64,000 bases of DNA from Paracoccaceae bacterium (lineage in GTDB: Bacteria; Pseudomonadota; Alphaproteobacteria; Rhodobacterales; Rhodobacteraceae). The position numbers were made by a program, and so were the translations under genes. A model generated the notes under the pieces. That model was given only the letters and a program-made list of their open reading frames with translations, ran no database searches and had not been told where the DNA came from. Below are positions 34,922 to 44,173 of the stretch, in pieces; the first letter of the stretch is position 1, and every line of letters begins with the position of its first letter. The DNA lies in the NCBI GenBank assembly GCA_020832445.1, contig JAFIEO010000029.1:62001-126000 (forward strand). The letters are read 5' to 3'.

Positions 34922-36161
34922 AACGCAGAGCCTCCGCAGGTTCCGTCCGGGCAGCCCGCCAGGCCGGGTAAAGCGTAGCCAGCAGAGAAAGCACCAGGGC
35001 CACACTGGAGATGCGAATCACGTCGGAGCTGCGCAGTTCCGACGGCAGATCGCTGATGTAGTAGACATCCGCCGGCAGGAACTGCGCGCCGAACAGGCTT
35101 TCAATGGCGGGCACGATGGTTTCCACATTCAGGGCCAGCGCAATGCCCCCCGCGGTGCCGAGCAAGGTGCCGAACACGCCGATGACGGCGCCCTGTATGA
35201 CGAATATGCGGAGTATGCTGCCCGGGGTCGCTCCCAGCGTTCGGAGGATGGCAATGTCGGCGCGCTTTTCGTTCACCACCATGACCAGCGTGGACACGAT
35301 GTTGAATGCCGCCACCGCGATGATCAGCGTCAGAATCACGAACATCACCGTCTTCTCGGTCTGCACCGCGCGGAAGAAATTGGCGTGCTCGCGGGTCCAG
35401 TCCCTGACGCGGTAGCGTCCATCCAGGGTCAGCGCGAGTTCCCGGGCCAGCCAGGGGGCTGCCATGAGTTCGTCGAACTCCAGGCGCAGGCCGGTGGCGC
35501 CCTGTCCCAAGCGCATCACGGTGGCGGCATCCTCCATGTGCACGAGGGCCAGACCACGGTCGTATTCGTACATGCCGATATGGAAAGTACCGGCAACCTC
35601 GAACCGCTTGATGCGGGGAACGATGCCCGCCACGGTGGCACGCGCCTCGGGCGTGACCACCGTGACCATGTCACCCACGTCCACACCAAGCATGCGCGCC
35701 AGGGCACTGCCCAGAACGATACGGTATTCGCCCGGCTGGAGCGCCTCCGCCGAGCCGGTGGCGATCAGTTCCATGACGCGCGAGACGTCACCTTCGAACT
35801 CAGGCACGATGCCGCGCAGCATGGCGCCGCTGACATCACCGCCTCGCGTCAGCATCACCTCACCGGTAACGTAGGGTGCGGCGCCGGTCACACGCGGATG
35901 CTCCAGCACCTCCTCCCGCAACCCCTGCCAGTCGCTCAGCGGTTCCCCGGCCCCCTGGATGGTGGCGTGTGCCACCATTCCCAGGATGCGCTCCCGCAAT
36001 TCCCGCTCGAAACCGTTCATCACCGAAAGCACGGTAATCAGTGCCGTGACCCCCAGGGCGATACCCAGCATGGAGCTCAGGGAGATGAACGACACGAACT
36101 GGTTACGCCGCTTGGCGCGGGTGTAACGCAGGCCGATGAACAACTCCAGTGGTTTGAACAT
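34914..36161 (-). CDS. lolC: lipoprotein-releasing permease LolC/LolE
   Basis: The 415-residue protein has four membrane spans (one near residue 25-50, three after 270) around a large periplasmic MacB-like domain. [20 protein letters not shown] (about 8-27) is the family N-terminus. Only one such permease is present here, so the transporter may be a homodimer (LolF type), or the second subunit may lie elsewhere. The ATG at 36161 gives the family start; a longer frame runs into sfsA. Confidence 0.93.
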   Translation of the reverse strand: MFKPLELFIGLRYTRAKRRNQFVSFISLSSMLGIALGVTALITVLSVMNGFERELRERILGMVAHATIQGAGEPLSDWQGLREEVLEHPRVTGAAPYVTGEVMLTRGGDVSGAMLRGIVPEFEGDVSRVMELIATGSAEALQPGEYRIVLGSALARMLGVDVGDMVTVVTPEARATVAGIVPRIKRFEVAGTFHIGMYEYDRGLALVHMEDAATVMRLGQGATGLRLEFDELMAAPWLARELALTLDGRYRVRDWTREHANFFRAVQTEKTVMFVILTLIIAVAAFNIVSTLVMVVNEKRADIAILRTLGATPGSILRIFVIQGAVIGVFGTLLGTAGGIALALNVETIVPAIESLFGAQFLPADVYYISDLPSELRSSDVIRISSVALVLSLLATLYPAWRAARTEPAEALRYE

Positions 36162-36199
36162 GTTCTTCCTCGACAACTGGAAGCCGGATCTCCGGCCAC

Positions 36200-36913
36200 C
36201 TAAGGACACGCAACCGGTATACGCGCATCCAACCTGATGCCCTGCTGGGAGACGCTGGCTCTCAGCGCCTCCACCACAACGCCTTTCCCGATGACTTCCC
36301 GCAGCGCAGTCCCATAGTCGGGATCGATCTCGTCCGCCGGCCGCACCTCGCGGACATCGGCGCGCTGGACAGCGAACACCAGCACGGCCGGGACACCGCG
36401 CTCAACCAGTTTGCCCATCTCCCGCAGGTGGCGTGTACCGCGCACGCTGACGGCATCCGGAAACAACGCCACGCCGCCCTCGACCGCTGCAGTGACATTC
36501 TTCACTTCCACGAAGCAGGCTCCTGCTCCGTCCATGGTACTCAGCCGGAAATCCAGCCGGCTGCGTGTGTCCGGCACACGTGCCTCGGCCCGGATCACGG
36601 GGTAACGCTGCAGCGCGGGCAGCATGCCGGCCTCGATCGCCTCGCGAACCAGCGCGTTCGACCGGCCGGTGTTTACCCCGACCAGCACCCCCTCCGCCAG
36701 CTCAACCAACTCCCAGGTAAAACGCGTTCTTCGACGCGGGTCACGGGAGGGGCTCAACCAGACCCGGGAGCCCGGCGTGCAGCAACCGATCATGGAACCG
36801 GTGTTGGGACAATGCGCTGTGACCGGCGTTCCGTCCTCCAGAACAACGTCAGCGAGAAAGCGCTGGTAGCGGCGACGCAGTGTTCCGGGAATCAGGCGAT
36901 CGGGAAATTCCAT
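36200..36913 (-). CDS. sfsA: DNA/RNA nuclease SfsA
   Basis: A 237-residue protein. LIPGTLRRRYQRFLADV (about 7-23) forms the OB-like N-terminal part, HCPNTGSM (about 35-42) is an SfsA signature, and SRLDFRL and FVEVKNVT (about 130-152) are the PD-(D/E)XK nuclease-like motif with the E-x-K pair. SfsA was first linked to maltose metabolism and binds DNA. The ATG at 36913 matches the family; the open frame further upstream overlaps the opposite gene. Confidence 0.9.
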   Translation of the reverse strand: MEFPDRLIPGTLRRRYQRFLADVVLEDGTPVTAHCPNTGSMIGCCTPGSRVWLSPSRDPRRRTRFTWELVELAEGVLVGVNTGRSNALVREAIEAGMLPALQRYPVIRAEARVPDTRSRLDFRLSTMDGAGACFVEVKNVTAAVEGGVALFPDAVSVRGTRHLREMGKLVERGVPAVLVFAVQRADVREVRPADEIDPDYGTALREVIGKGVVVEALRASVSQQGIRLDARIPVACP

Positions 36914-37043
36914 GCGTTTTGCGCTCTCGTTCTCATTTCCGAACATTCCTTCCCCCGGATGCCGCGAGGAGTCTACCAGACCAATTGCCCCTCCAGAACG
37001 GATGTAATAGTCTTGCGGCATGCTTGCAGGGAGAAACAAGAAC

Positions 37044-37337
37044 ATGCACAAGGGAATCAAATCGGCCATGCAGGCCACGCTCGCCGCCGCCATACTGCTT
37101 TTGCCCGCGGCACATGCTGACAGGCTGCTGATCGACGCGGTACAGGAAACGGAGTCCGCCAGCATGGACCGTCCCCGTAACGGACAGACCATGGATCAGG
37201 TGGAACGCCGGTTCGGCGCCCCGAACGACCGCGTGGCCGCTGTCGGCGAACCCCCGATCAGCCGTTGGATCTACGGGGAATACACCGTCTACTTCGAACA
37301 TGACCGCGTCCTGCGCGCTGTCGAACGCCGCGACTGA
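37044..37337 (+). CDS. exported protein of unknown function, 97 residues
   Basis: A signal peptide (MHKGIKSAMQATLAAAILL to about residue 26, cut after AHA) leads a small periplasmic protein. The mature part has MDQVERRFGAPNDR followed by PISRWIYGEYTVYFEHDRVL, a pattern resembling the first half of SmpA/OmlA-like (BamE-type) modules. AGGGAG lies upstream of the ATG. It ends 11 bases before aguA and may be read with it. I know of no function. Confidence 0.75.
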   Translation: MHKGIKSAMQATLAAAILLLPAAHADRLLIDAVQETESASMDRPRNGQTMDQVERRFGAPNDRVAAVGEPPISRWIYGEYTVYFEHDRVLRAVERRD

Positions 37338-37348
37338 ATTGACACCTG

Positions 37349-38365
37349 ATGCCGAACCGCAGACTCCCCGCCGAGTGGGAGCCTCAGACTGCCGTGCTTC
37401 TGACCTGGCCCCATGGCAACGGCGACTGGGGCAGTCATCTGCGTGACGCAGAGCGCGTTTTCGCCGCCATGGCCGAAGCCATTGGCCAGCGCCAGCGGGT
37501 GCTGGTGGCCTGTCACGACTCGCGCAGCCGAGACCAGGTCCAGAAGATTGCCGCCGCCCACCCTGCCGTCAGCGCCTTCGACGTACCGTCCAATGACATC
37601 TGGGCCCGCGACCATGGGCCGATCACGGTGCTGGATGACGGCGTCCCCGTGCTGCTGGATTTCCGCTTCAATGGCTGGGGCAACAAGCATTCCTCCGAGC
37701 TGGATGACGCACTGACCGCCAGACTGGCACCGCTGGGGTTGCCCGGGGTGGCGCTGGAACGGATCGATACGGTCATGGAAGGAGGCAGCATCGAAAGCGA
37801 CGGCGCGGGCACCATCATGACCACCAGCCGCTGTCTGCTGCACCCACAGCGCAATCCGGACCTGGACCGGGGCCAACTGGAAGCGCGGATGTCTGCCTGG
37901 TTCGGGGCACGGCAGGTGCTGTGGCTGGATCATGGCGAACTGGAAGGTGACGACACCGACGGGCACATCGACATGCTGGCCCGCTTCGTGCCGGGCAATA
38001 CCATTCTGTACACCGCCTGCGACGATCCCAGGGATCCGCATTACCAGCCGCTGTCGCGGATGACTGAACAACTGCACGCATTCCGCAATGCCCGGGGAGT
38101 ATCCTACAACCTGATCCCCCTGCCCTGGCCCCCCGCCAGACACGATGAAGACGGACACCGGCTGCCGCTCAGCTACGCGAACTTCCTGATCATCAACGGC
38201 GCCGTGCTGGTGCCTGTCTACCAGGTACCCACCGACCAGCAGGCGCTGGCAGTTATCGGCAACGCATTTCCCGACCGCACCATTGTCCCCGTGGACGCCC
38301 TGCCCCTGATCCGCCAGCACGGCAGCCTGCACTGTGCGAGCATGCAGATCCCGGCGCCCGCCTGA
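37349..38365 (+). CDS. aguA: agmatine deiminase AguA
   Basis: The 338-residue enzyme of the guanidino-modifying family turns agmatine into N-carbamoylputrescine and ammonia. WEPQTAVLLTWPHGNGDW (about 9-26), NDIWARDHGPI (about 82-92), VMEGGSIESDG (about 142-152) and the catalytic Cys in HGSLHCASMQIP near the end are all present. The N-carbamoylputrescine amidase gene follows, so the pair completes agmatine-to-putrescine conversion. Confidence 0.95.
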   Translation: MPNRRLPAEWEPQTAVLLTWPHGNGDWGSHLRDAERVFAAMAEAIGQRQRVLVACHDSRSRDQVQKIAAAHPAVSAFDVPSNDIWARDHGPITVLDDGVPVLLDFRFNGWGNKHSSELDDALTARLAPLGLPGVALERIDTVMEGGSIESDGAGTIMTTSRCLLHPQRNPDLDRGQLEARMSAWFGARQVLWLDHGELEGDDTDGHIDMLARFVPGNTILYTACDDPRDPHYQPLSRMTEQLHAFRNARGVSYNLIPLPWPPARHDEDGHRLPLSYANFLIINGAVLVPVYQVPTDQQALAVIGNAFPDRTIVPVDALPLIRQHGSLHCASMQIPAPA

Positions 38366-38377
38366 AACAAACCCGTA

Positions 38378-38406
38378 TCAACACCGGCCTCAAACACAGG
38401 TACAAT
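38378..38406 (+). promoter_or_regulatory. promoter in the aguA-aguB gap
   Basis: TCAACA (38378-38383), exactly 17 bases, then TACAAT (38401-38406), a five-of-six -10 box. It should start transcription at about 38410, at the 5' end of the structured RNA candidate and 190 bases before aguB. Confidence 0.5.
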
Positions 38407-38407
38407 G

Positions 38408-38582
38408 CGCGGCTCGCTCATGCAACGATGCCGTGGCAGCTGTTCGCCCTGGTGTCCGGCCACCGATGGTGTGGAGGGGGGCGAAGACAGACGGCGACCG
38501 CAGCCCTGGTCACCGGAAGACGGGAGTGCGATGAAGCGCTCGCCCTCGACCAGGAACCGTGCAGACGCGTGGGGAGCCGAGG
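38408..38582 (+). ncRNA. candidate structured RNA, perhaps 6S-like
   Basis: This 175-base gap segment follows a good promoter. Its ends pair: CGGCTC (38410-38415) with GAGCCG (38574-38579), extended by ATGC/GCGT-type pairs (38420-38423 with 38567-38570). Inside, CCTGGT (38448-38453) pairs with ACCAGG (38549-38554), and GAGTGC/GCGCTC (38524-38541) and CACC/GGTG (38461-38471) form hairpins. Length, rod-like folding and the string TGTTCGCC...CCGAT resemble 6S RNA (ssrS), which also tends to precede a co-transcribed gene. The frame over it has no protein similarity. The identity is unproven. Confidence 0.35.
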
Positions 38583-38602
38583 CTAGCAATGGGAAGGTTG
38601 GT

Positions 38603-39493
38603 ATGGCCAAGCAATCACTGACCGTGGGTCTTGTCCAGCATGCCTGCGGCGAGAATCTCGACGAAAACCTGGAGCGCAGCCTTGCCGGTATCCGGGAAGC
38701 GGCTGCCCAGGGCGCGCGATTGGTCCTGCTGCAGGAACTGCACCGCAGTCGTTACTTCTGCCAGCAGGAGGATCCGGCCGTCTTCGACCTTGCCGAGGCC
38801 ATACCAGGCCCCAGCACCGAACGCCTGTCCGCGACCGCCCGGGAACTCGGGGTGGTCATTGTCGGCTCACTGTTCGAGCGCCGCGCCCCGGGTCTTTACC
38901 ACAACACTGCCGTGGTCCTGGACAGCGATGGCCGCCTCGCCGGGCGGTATCGGAAAATGCACATTCCGGACGACCCGGGCTATTACGAGAAGTTCTATTT
39001 CACGCCGGGTGATCTCGGATTCACGCCGATCGATACCTCGGTGGGCAGGCTGGGCGTGCTCGTCTGCTGGGACCAGTGGTTTCCGGAAGCCGCCCGCCTG
39101 ATGGCCATGGCCGGCGCGGAGCTGCTGCTGTACCCGACCGCCATCGGCTGGGCTGACGAGGATGACGCGGACGAGCAGGACAGGCAGCGGGATGCCTGGA
39201 TAACGATCCAGCGCTCCCACGCCGTGGCCAACGGGCTGCCGGTGCTGGCCTGCAACCGGATCGGCTTCGAACCCGACCCCGCAGCCCCTGATCAGGGTGC
39301 CTTGTTCTGGGGCAGCAGCTTCGTGGCAGGTCCGCAAGGCGAACTGCTCGCCGAAGCCCCCACCGACCGCGACTGCGTACTGTGTGTCGAGATTCCCACC
39401 GGGCGCAGCGAGGAAGTGCGACGAATGTGGCCCTACCTGCGGGATCGCCGGATCGACCATTACGGCGATCTGCTACGGCTCTTCCGCGACTAA
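38603..39493 (+). CDS. aguB: N-carbamoylputrescine amidase AguB
   Basis: A 296-residue nitrilase-superfamily enzyme hydrolyses N-carbamoylputrescine to putrescine, CO2 and ammonia. The Glu-Lys-Cys triad is visible: Glu in LLQELHRSRYF (about 45), Lys in GRYRKMHIPDDPG (about 118) and Cys in GVLVCWDQWFPEAARLM (about 155). The ATG at 38603 was chosen for GGGAAGG 8 bases upstream and the family start; the open frame further upstream is the RNA candidate. It follows aguA. Confidence 0.95.
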   Translation: MAKQSLTVGLVQHACGENLDENLERSLAGIREAAAQGARLVLLQELHRSRYFCQQEDPAVFDLAEAIPGPSTERLSATARELGVVIVGSLFERRAPGLYHNTAVVLDSDGRLAGRYRKMHIPDDPGYYEKFYFTPGDLGFTPIDTSVGRLGVLVCWDQWFPEAARLMAMAGAELLLYPTAIGWADEDDADEQDRQRDAWITIQRSHAVANGLPVLACNRIGFEPDPAAPDQGALFWGSSFVAGPQGELLAEAPTDRDCVLCVEIPTGRSEEVRRMWPYLRDRRIDHYGDLLRLFRD

Positions 39494-39520
39494 ACCACCT
39501 TAAGAACGGCTGACAACATC

Positions 39521-40648
39521 ATGATTCTCATACTTGAACCGGACGTTGACCGTCACAGTGATGCGTTCCACGCCTTGCTGGAGCACCTGAACCGCCTGGA
39601 GGGCATCAAGCACCGCACGCATCAGGTGAAGGGCTCTGAACAGGTACTGACCGAGATCTACCTGATCGGCAACACGGCGGCGCTGACCGAGGAAGAGATG
39701 AGCGCACTGCCCTGTGTGGAGCGGGTGATCCGTATCTCCGATACCTACCGGGTGCTCGGCCGGCACAAGGACGATCATCGCTCCAGCGAGTTCCACTACA
39801 ACGGCGTCACATTCAGCCAGGACAGCTTTCACGTGTTTGCAGGCCTCTGTGCGGTGGACAACCCCACCAATGTGGAACGGATGTTCCAGGCCCTGCAGGC
39901 CAATGGTCAGACCTGCGCACGCATGGGTGCGTACAAACCCCGCACCAACCCGTACTCCTTCCAGGGGCACGGCAGCGACTGTCTGCCCTGGGTATTCGAA
40001 CTCGCCGGCAAGTACGGCATCCGCGTGATCGCCATGGAAATCACCCATGACCGCCACATCGCGGAAATCGAGCAGGCGCTGGAACAGACTGGCAACCCGA
40101 CCGGCGTGATGCTGCAGATCGGCACCCGCAACACGCAGAACTTCGAGCTGCTCAAGCATGTTGGGCGCCAGACCCGCTTCCCCGTGCTGCTCAAGCGCGG
40201 TTTCGGCATCACGCTGGAGGAATCGCTGAACGCGGCCGAATATCTTGCCAGTGAGGGCAACAGTCACGTGGTATTCGCACTGCGCGGCATGAAGACCAAC
40301 ATGGGAGATCCACACCGCAATTTCGTGGATTTCTCCCATGTCCCGGTGCTGAAACGACTGACCAGGATGCCGGTGTGTATCGACCCCTCCCATTCGGTGG
40401 GAACCCGCGCGGCGGACCCGGAAGGGATCATGGACATGATGCACGTGACCGCTCAGGGCGTCATCGCCGGGGCGAACATGGTGCTGGTGGACTTCCATCC
40501 GGACCCCTCCCGCGCCCTGGTCGATGGGCCACAAGCGCTCACCCTGCCCGAGCTGCCCTGGTTCCTGGAAGACGTGGGCATCGCCCGCGAAGCTTATCTG
40601 CGGCGCAGGGAGCTCGCTGCACGTCCCCGACTGGTGAAGGATGCCTGA
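39521..40648 (+). CDS. DAHP synthase, class I-beta (AroF/KDO8P-synthase-like)
   Basis: The 375-residue protein has a ferredoxin-like N-terminal domain (about 1-75) and a TIM barrel with AYKPRTNPYSFQGHG (about 138-152), LQIGTRNTQNFELLKHVG (about 203-220), LLKRGFG and CIDPSHSVG. These are the substrate and metal motifs of Thermotoga/Bacillus-type 3-deoxy-7-phosphoheptulonate synthases. The metal Cys is in FAGLCAVDN rather than the usual GPCSVE. Gammaproteobacteria normally use class I-alpha enzymes, so this copy is divergent, and a related aldolase-like activity cannot be excluded. It overlaps mfd by 8 bases. Confidence 0.75.
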   Translation: MILILEPDVDRHSDAFHALLEHLNRLEGIKHRTHQVKGSEQVLTEIYLIGNTAALTEEEMSALPCVERVIRISDTYRVLGRHKDDHRSSEFHYNGVTFSQDSFHVFAGLCAVDNPTNVERMFQALQANGQTCARMGAYKPRTNPYSFQGHGSDCLPWVFELAGKYGIRVIAMEITHDRHIAEIEQALEQTGNPTGVMLQIGTRNTQNFELLKHVGRQTRFPVLLKRGFGITLEESLNAAEYLASEGNSHVVFALRGMKTNMGDPHRNFVDFSHVPVLKRLTRMPVCIDPSHSVGTRAADPEGIMDMMHVTAQGVIAGANMVLVDFHPDPSRALVDGPQALTLPELPWFLEDVGIAREAYLRRRELAARPRLVKDA

Positions 40649-43600
40649 GCCCCGGATACCGGCAATGAACGACAGCCTGCAACACCCTCTTCAGCCGTCC
40701 CTGCCCCGTCAGCCCGGACGCACCCTGTACTGGGCCGGACTGCAAGGGAGCGCCCCCGCGCTGGCCCTGTGGGAGGCCACCCGGCGGGCGGATACCGGGC
40801 TGATGCTGGCGGTCACCGCCTCCAGCCAGGAAGCGCAGCAACTGGAGACCGAGCTCCGTTTCTTCGCGGGCAAGCAGGCCGCCGCGGCCATCCACAGCCT
40901 TCCCGACTGGGAAACGCTGCCCTACGACGTATTCTCCCCCCATCAGGATATCGTCTCCCAGCGGCTCGCCACCCTGCACCGCCTTCCGACGCTGGAGCAT
41001 GGAGTCCTCATCGTGCCGGTGGCGACGCTGATACAGCGGCTGGCCCCCAGGCACTACCTGGATGGCACGGCGTTCACGCTGGCCACTGGCGATGCACTGG
41101 CGCTGGAATCCACACGGGAACGACTGGAGCGCGCCGGCTACCGATGCGTACCCGAAGTCATGGAACACGGGGAGTTCGCCGTCCGCGGCGCACTGCTGGA
41201 CCTGTTCCCGATGGGCAGCGAACACCCCTACCGCATCGACCTGTTCGACGACGAGGTGGAAACCATACGGGTCTTCGACCCGGAAACGCAGCGCAGCTCC
41301 CACAAGGTGGAGCGCATCGCGCTGTTGCCGGGCCGGGAGTTCCCTGTCGACGAGCAGGCCATCACCCTGTTCCGGAAACAGTTCCGCGCCAGTTTCGAGG
41401 GGGATCCGACCCGCAGCCTGATCTACCGCGAAGTCAGCGATGGCGTGATGCCCAACGGCATCGAATACTACCTGCCCCTGTTCTTCGAGCAGACCTCCAC
41501 CCTGTTCGACTACCTGCCCTCCCGCACATGCCTGTTTCTCAGCGAGGGCGTGCGGCCAGCGGTAGACGAGCTGTGGGAGGAAATCAGCCATCGCTACGAA
41601 CAGCGCCGACACGATCAGGACAGGCCCTTGCTTGCGCCGGATGCGCTCTTCCTCGAGCCCCGGGAGCTGGAAGCCCGGTTCACCGGCTCTACGCTGGTTG
41701 AACTGCACCAGGAAACGGAGGAAGCGCTGACACACGGCCCTGCCTCGGGCGTCATCCGCTATGACACGGAAGCGTTGCCTGCCCTGGGCATACAAGTGAC
41801 CGGCAAGGATGAACGCAGGCCGCTGGCCGATTTCCTGCCGGACCGGCCCGGTCGCATCCTGTTCGTTGCCGAAACCCCCGGGCACCGGGAATCGCTGCTG
41901 GAAGGACTGGACGCGCTGGGCATTCGCCCGCGGGAGGTCGCGGACTGGCCCGCCTTTCTGGCGTCGGACGACCGCCTGGCCATCACCGTCTCGCCGCTGG
42001 AGCGCAGCCTGGTTCTGAACGAACCTGCGGTAACTGTGATTACCGAGGCCGCGCTGCTCGGTAACCGCGCACAGCAACGCCGCCGGCGCCGCAGGCAGGA
42101 ACGTGATCCTGCCCTGATGATTCGTGATCTCAATGACTTGCGGATCGGCGCTCCAGTTGTACATGAGGATCATGGTGTCGGTCGCTATCTTGGGCTGCAA
42201 CGCCTGGAGGTGGGCGATTATCCCACCGAGTTCCTGACGCTGGAGTACGCCGGAGGGGACAAGCTGTACGTGCCGGTGGCCTCGCTGAATCTGATCAGCC
42301 GCTACACGGGCGCCGAGGATGAACACGCCCCGCTCCATCGGCTGGGCAGCGAACAGTGGGAGAAAGCCAAGCGACGTGCCGCCGAGAAGGTCCGGGACGT
42401 GGCAGCGGAATTGCTGGATCTCTATGCCCGCCGGGCCGCCCGCACGGGCAAGTCCATCCAGTGCGCGGCGACCGAGTACCAGCGCTTCGCCGAGGCCTTT
42501 CCATTCGAGGAGACCCCGGACCAGCAGGACGCCATCGATGCCGTGATCGCGGATCTGGCCTCGTCGCAGCCCATGGATCGCGTGGTCTGCGGCGACGTCG
42601 GCTTCGGCAAGACCGAAGTTGCCATGCGCGCAGCTTTCGTGGCCGTACAGGGGGGGCATCAGGTGATCATCCTGGTTCCCACCACGCTGCTCGCCCAGCA
42701 GCACTACCAGAATTTCCGGGACCGTTTCGCGGACTGGCCCATCAGGGTGGAATCGCTGTCCCGTTTCAACAGCGCGAAGGATCAGGCGGCGACGCTGGAA
42801 GGACTGAAGAACGGCAAGGTCGATATCGTCATCGGCACCCACAAACTGCTGCAGACAGGGCTGAAGGCGAAAAACCTGGGCCTGGTCATCATCGACGAGG
42901 AGCACCGTTTCGGTGTCCAGCAGAAGGAGCGCCTGAAGCAGCTTCGTGCCGAGGTGGATCTGTTGACGCTCACCGCCACGCCGATACCACGGACGCTGAA
43001 CATGGCGCTGGCCGGGATGCGCGACCTGTCCATCATCGCCACCCCGCCGGCCCGCCGGCTGGCGGTGAAGACCTTCGTCAACGAATGGAACGATGCGCTG
43101 ATCCAGGAGGCCTTCCTGCGCGAACTGAAACGCGGCGGCCAGGTGTATTTCCTGCATAACGACGTGCAGAGCATCGAGCGCGTTGCCAACCAGTTGCATG
43201 AACTGGTGCCGCACGCGCGCATCGGTATCGCGCACGGGCAGATGCCGGAACGCGAGCTCGAACGCGTCATGCTGGAGTTCTACCATCAGCGCTACAACGT
43301 GCTGCTGTGCACGACTATCATCGAGTCGGGCATCGACGTACCCACGGCCAACACCATCGTGATCAACCGCGCCGACCGCTTCGGCCTGGCCCAGCTGCAC
43401 CAGATGCGAGGCCGCGTCGGCCGCTCCCATCACCGTGCCTACGCCTACCTGATCGCGCCCCATCATCGCGCGATGACGGCAGACGCGGTCAAGCGGCTGG
43501 AAGCCATCTCCGCACACGATGATCTCGGCGTGGGCTTTCTGCTGGCCAGTCACGACCTGGAGATTCGCGGCGCCGGGGAACTGCTGGGCGCCGAACAGAG

Positions 43601-44153
43601 CGGTCAGATCGGGGAAGTCGGTTTCAGCATGTACAACGAACTGCTGGACCGCGCCATCAAGGCCCTGCGCTCCGGCAAGGAACCCGCGCTGGATCAGCCG
43701 CTCTACCACGGCGCCGAGGTGGACCTGCGGATTCCCGCCCTGTTGCCGGAAGACTACCTGCCGGATGTCCACGCCCGGCTGGTGCTCTACAAGCGCATCG
43801 CCAATGCCCGTAGCAACGAGCACCTGAAGGATCTCCAGGTGGAAATGATCGACCGCTTCGGCTTGCTGCCCGATCCGGCCAAGAACCTGTTCCGTACGGC
43901 CGCGGTCAAACTGCAGGCGGAACCGCTGGGTATCCGAAAGATCGAACTCGGCCCGGAAGGCGGCGCACTCACCTTCGGCCCCGAAACCGAGCTGGATCCC
44001 GCGGCGCTCGTGGCACTGATTCAGAGCGCGCCCGATGTCTACAAGCTGGAAGGTCAGGAGCGGCTGCGCATTCGCCGCAAACTGTCGGACCCGGAGCAAC
44101 GGTTTGCACTGCTGGGCAAACTGTTGAATGATCTGCGGCTGGAAGCCGCCTGA
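40641..44153 (+). CDS. mfd: transcription-repair coupling factor Mfd
   Basis: An 1170-residue ATP-driven translocase pushes stalled RNA polymerase off lesions and recruits UvrA. Its UvrB-like N-terminal modules are about 20-340. The polymerase-interacting domain begins LRIGAPVVHEDHGVGRYLGL (about 493). The motor has GDVGFGKTEVA (about 650), a DEEH box (IIDEEHRFGVQQ) and TATPIPRTLNMAL, and the TRCF domain ends the protein. The first ATG overlaps the previous gene, with its ribosome site almost touching. An ATG at 40665 is an equally likely start. Confidence 0.95.
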   Translation: MPEPRIPAMNDSLQHPLQPSLPRQPGRTLYWAGLQGSAPALALWEATRRADTGLMLAVTASSQEAQQLETELRFFAGKQAAAAIHSLPDWETLPYDVFSPHQDIVSQRLATLHRLPTLEHGVLIVPVATLIQRLAPRHYLDGTAFTLATGDALALESTRERLERAGYRCVPEVMEHGEFAVRGALLDLFPMGSEHPYRIDLFDDEVETIRVFDPETQRSSHKVERIALLPGREFPVDEQAITLFRKQFRASFEGDPTRSLIYREVSDGVMPNGIEYYLPLFFEQTSTLFDYLPSRTCLFLSEGVRPAVDELWEEISHRYEQRRHDQDRPLLAPDALFLEPRELEARFTGSTLVELHQETEEALTHGPASGVIRYDTEALPALGIQVTGKDERRPLADFLPDRPGRILFVAETPGHRESLLEGLDALGIRPREVADWPAFLASDDRLAITVSPLERSLVLNEPAVTVITEAALLGNRAQQRRRRRRQERDPALMIRDLNDLRIGAPVVHEDHGVGRYLGLQRLEVGDYPTEFLTLEYAGGDKLYVPVASLNLISRYTGAEDEHAPLHRLGSEQWEKAKRRAAEKVRDVAAELLDLYARRAARTGKSIQCAATEYQRFAEAFPFEETPDQQDAIDAVIADLASSQPMDRVVCGDVGFGKTEVAMRAAFVAVQGGHQVIILVPTTLLAQQHYQNFRDRFADWPIRVESLSRFNSAKDQAATLEGLKNGKVDIVIGTHKLLQTGLKAKNLGLVIIDEEHRFGVQQKERLKQLRAEVDLLTLTATPIPRTLNMALAGMRDLSIIATPPARRLAVKTFVNEWNDALIQEAFLRELKRGGQVYFLHNDVQSIERVANQLHELVPHARIGIAHGQMPERELERVMLEFYHQRYNVLLCTTIIESGIDVPTANTIVINRADRFGLAQLHQMRGRVGRSHHRAYAYLIAPHHRAMTADAVKRLEAISAHDDLGVGFLLASHDLEIRGAGELLGAEQSGQIGEVGFSMYNELLDRAIKALRSGKEPALDQPLYHGAEVDLRIPALLPEDYLPDVHARLVLYKRIANARSNEHLKDLQVEMIDRFGLLPDPAKNLFRTAAVKLQAEPLGIRKIELGPEGGALTFGPETELDPAALVALIQSAPDVYKLEGQERLRIRRKLSDPEQRFALLGKLLNDLRLEAA

Positions 44154-44173
44154 AACGGACGCATGGGGGTCCG

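Noticed and set aside
36914-37192. Upstream extension of sfsA
   Set aside because: Runs antisense through the exported protein gene at 37044; the SfsA family start is at 36913.
38405-38602. N-terminal extension of AguB through the gap
   Set aside because: The extra residues have no family similarity; a proper ribosome site precedes the ATG at 38603, and the stretch is better read as RNA.
40539-44099. A 1186-codon open frame on the minus strand opposite mfd
   Set aside because: It mirrors the mfd coding frame, with composition from high-GC antisense codons and no recognisable motif; mfd is certain.
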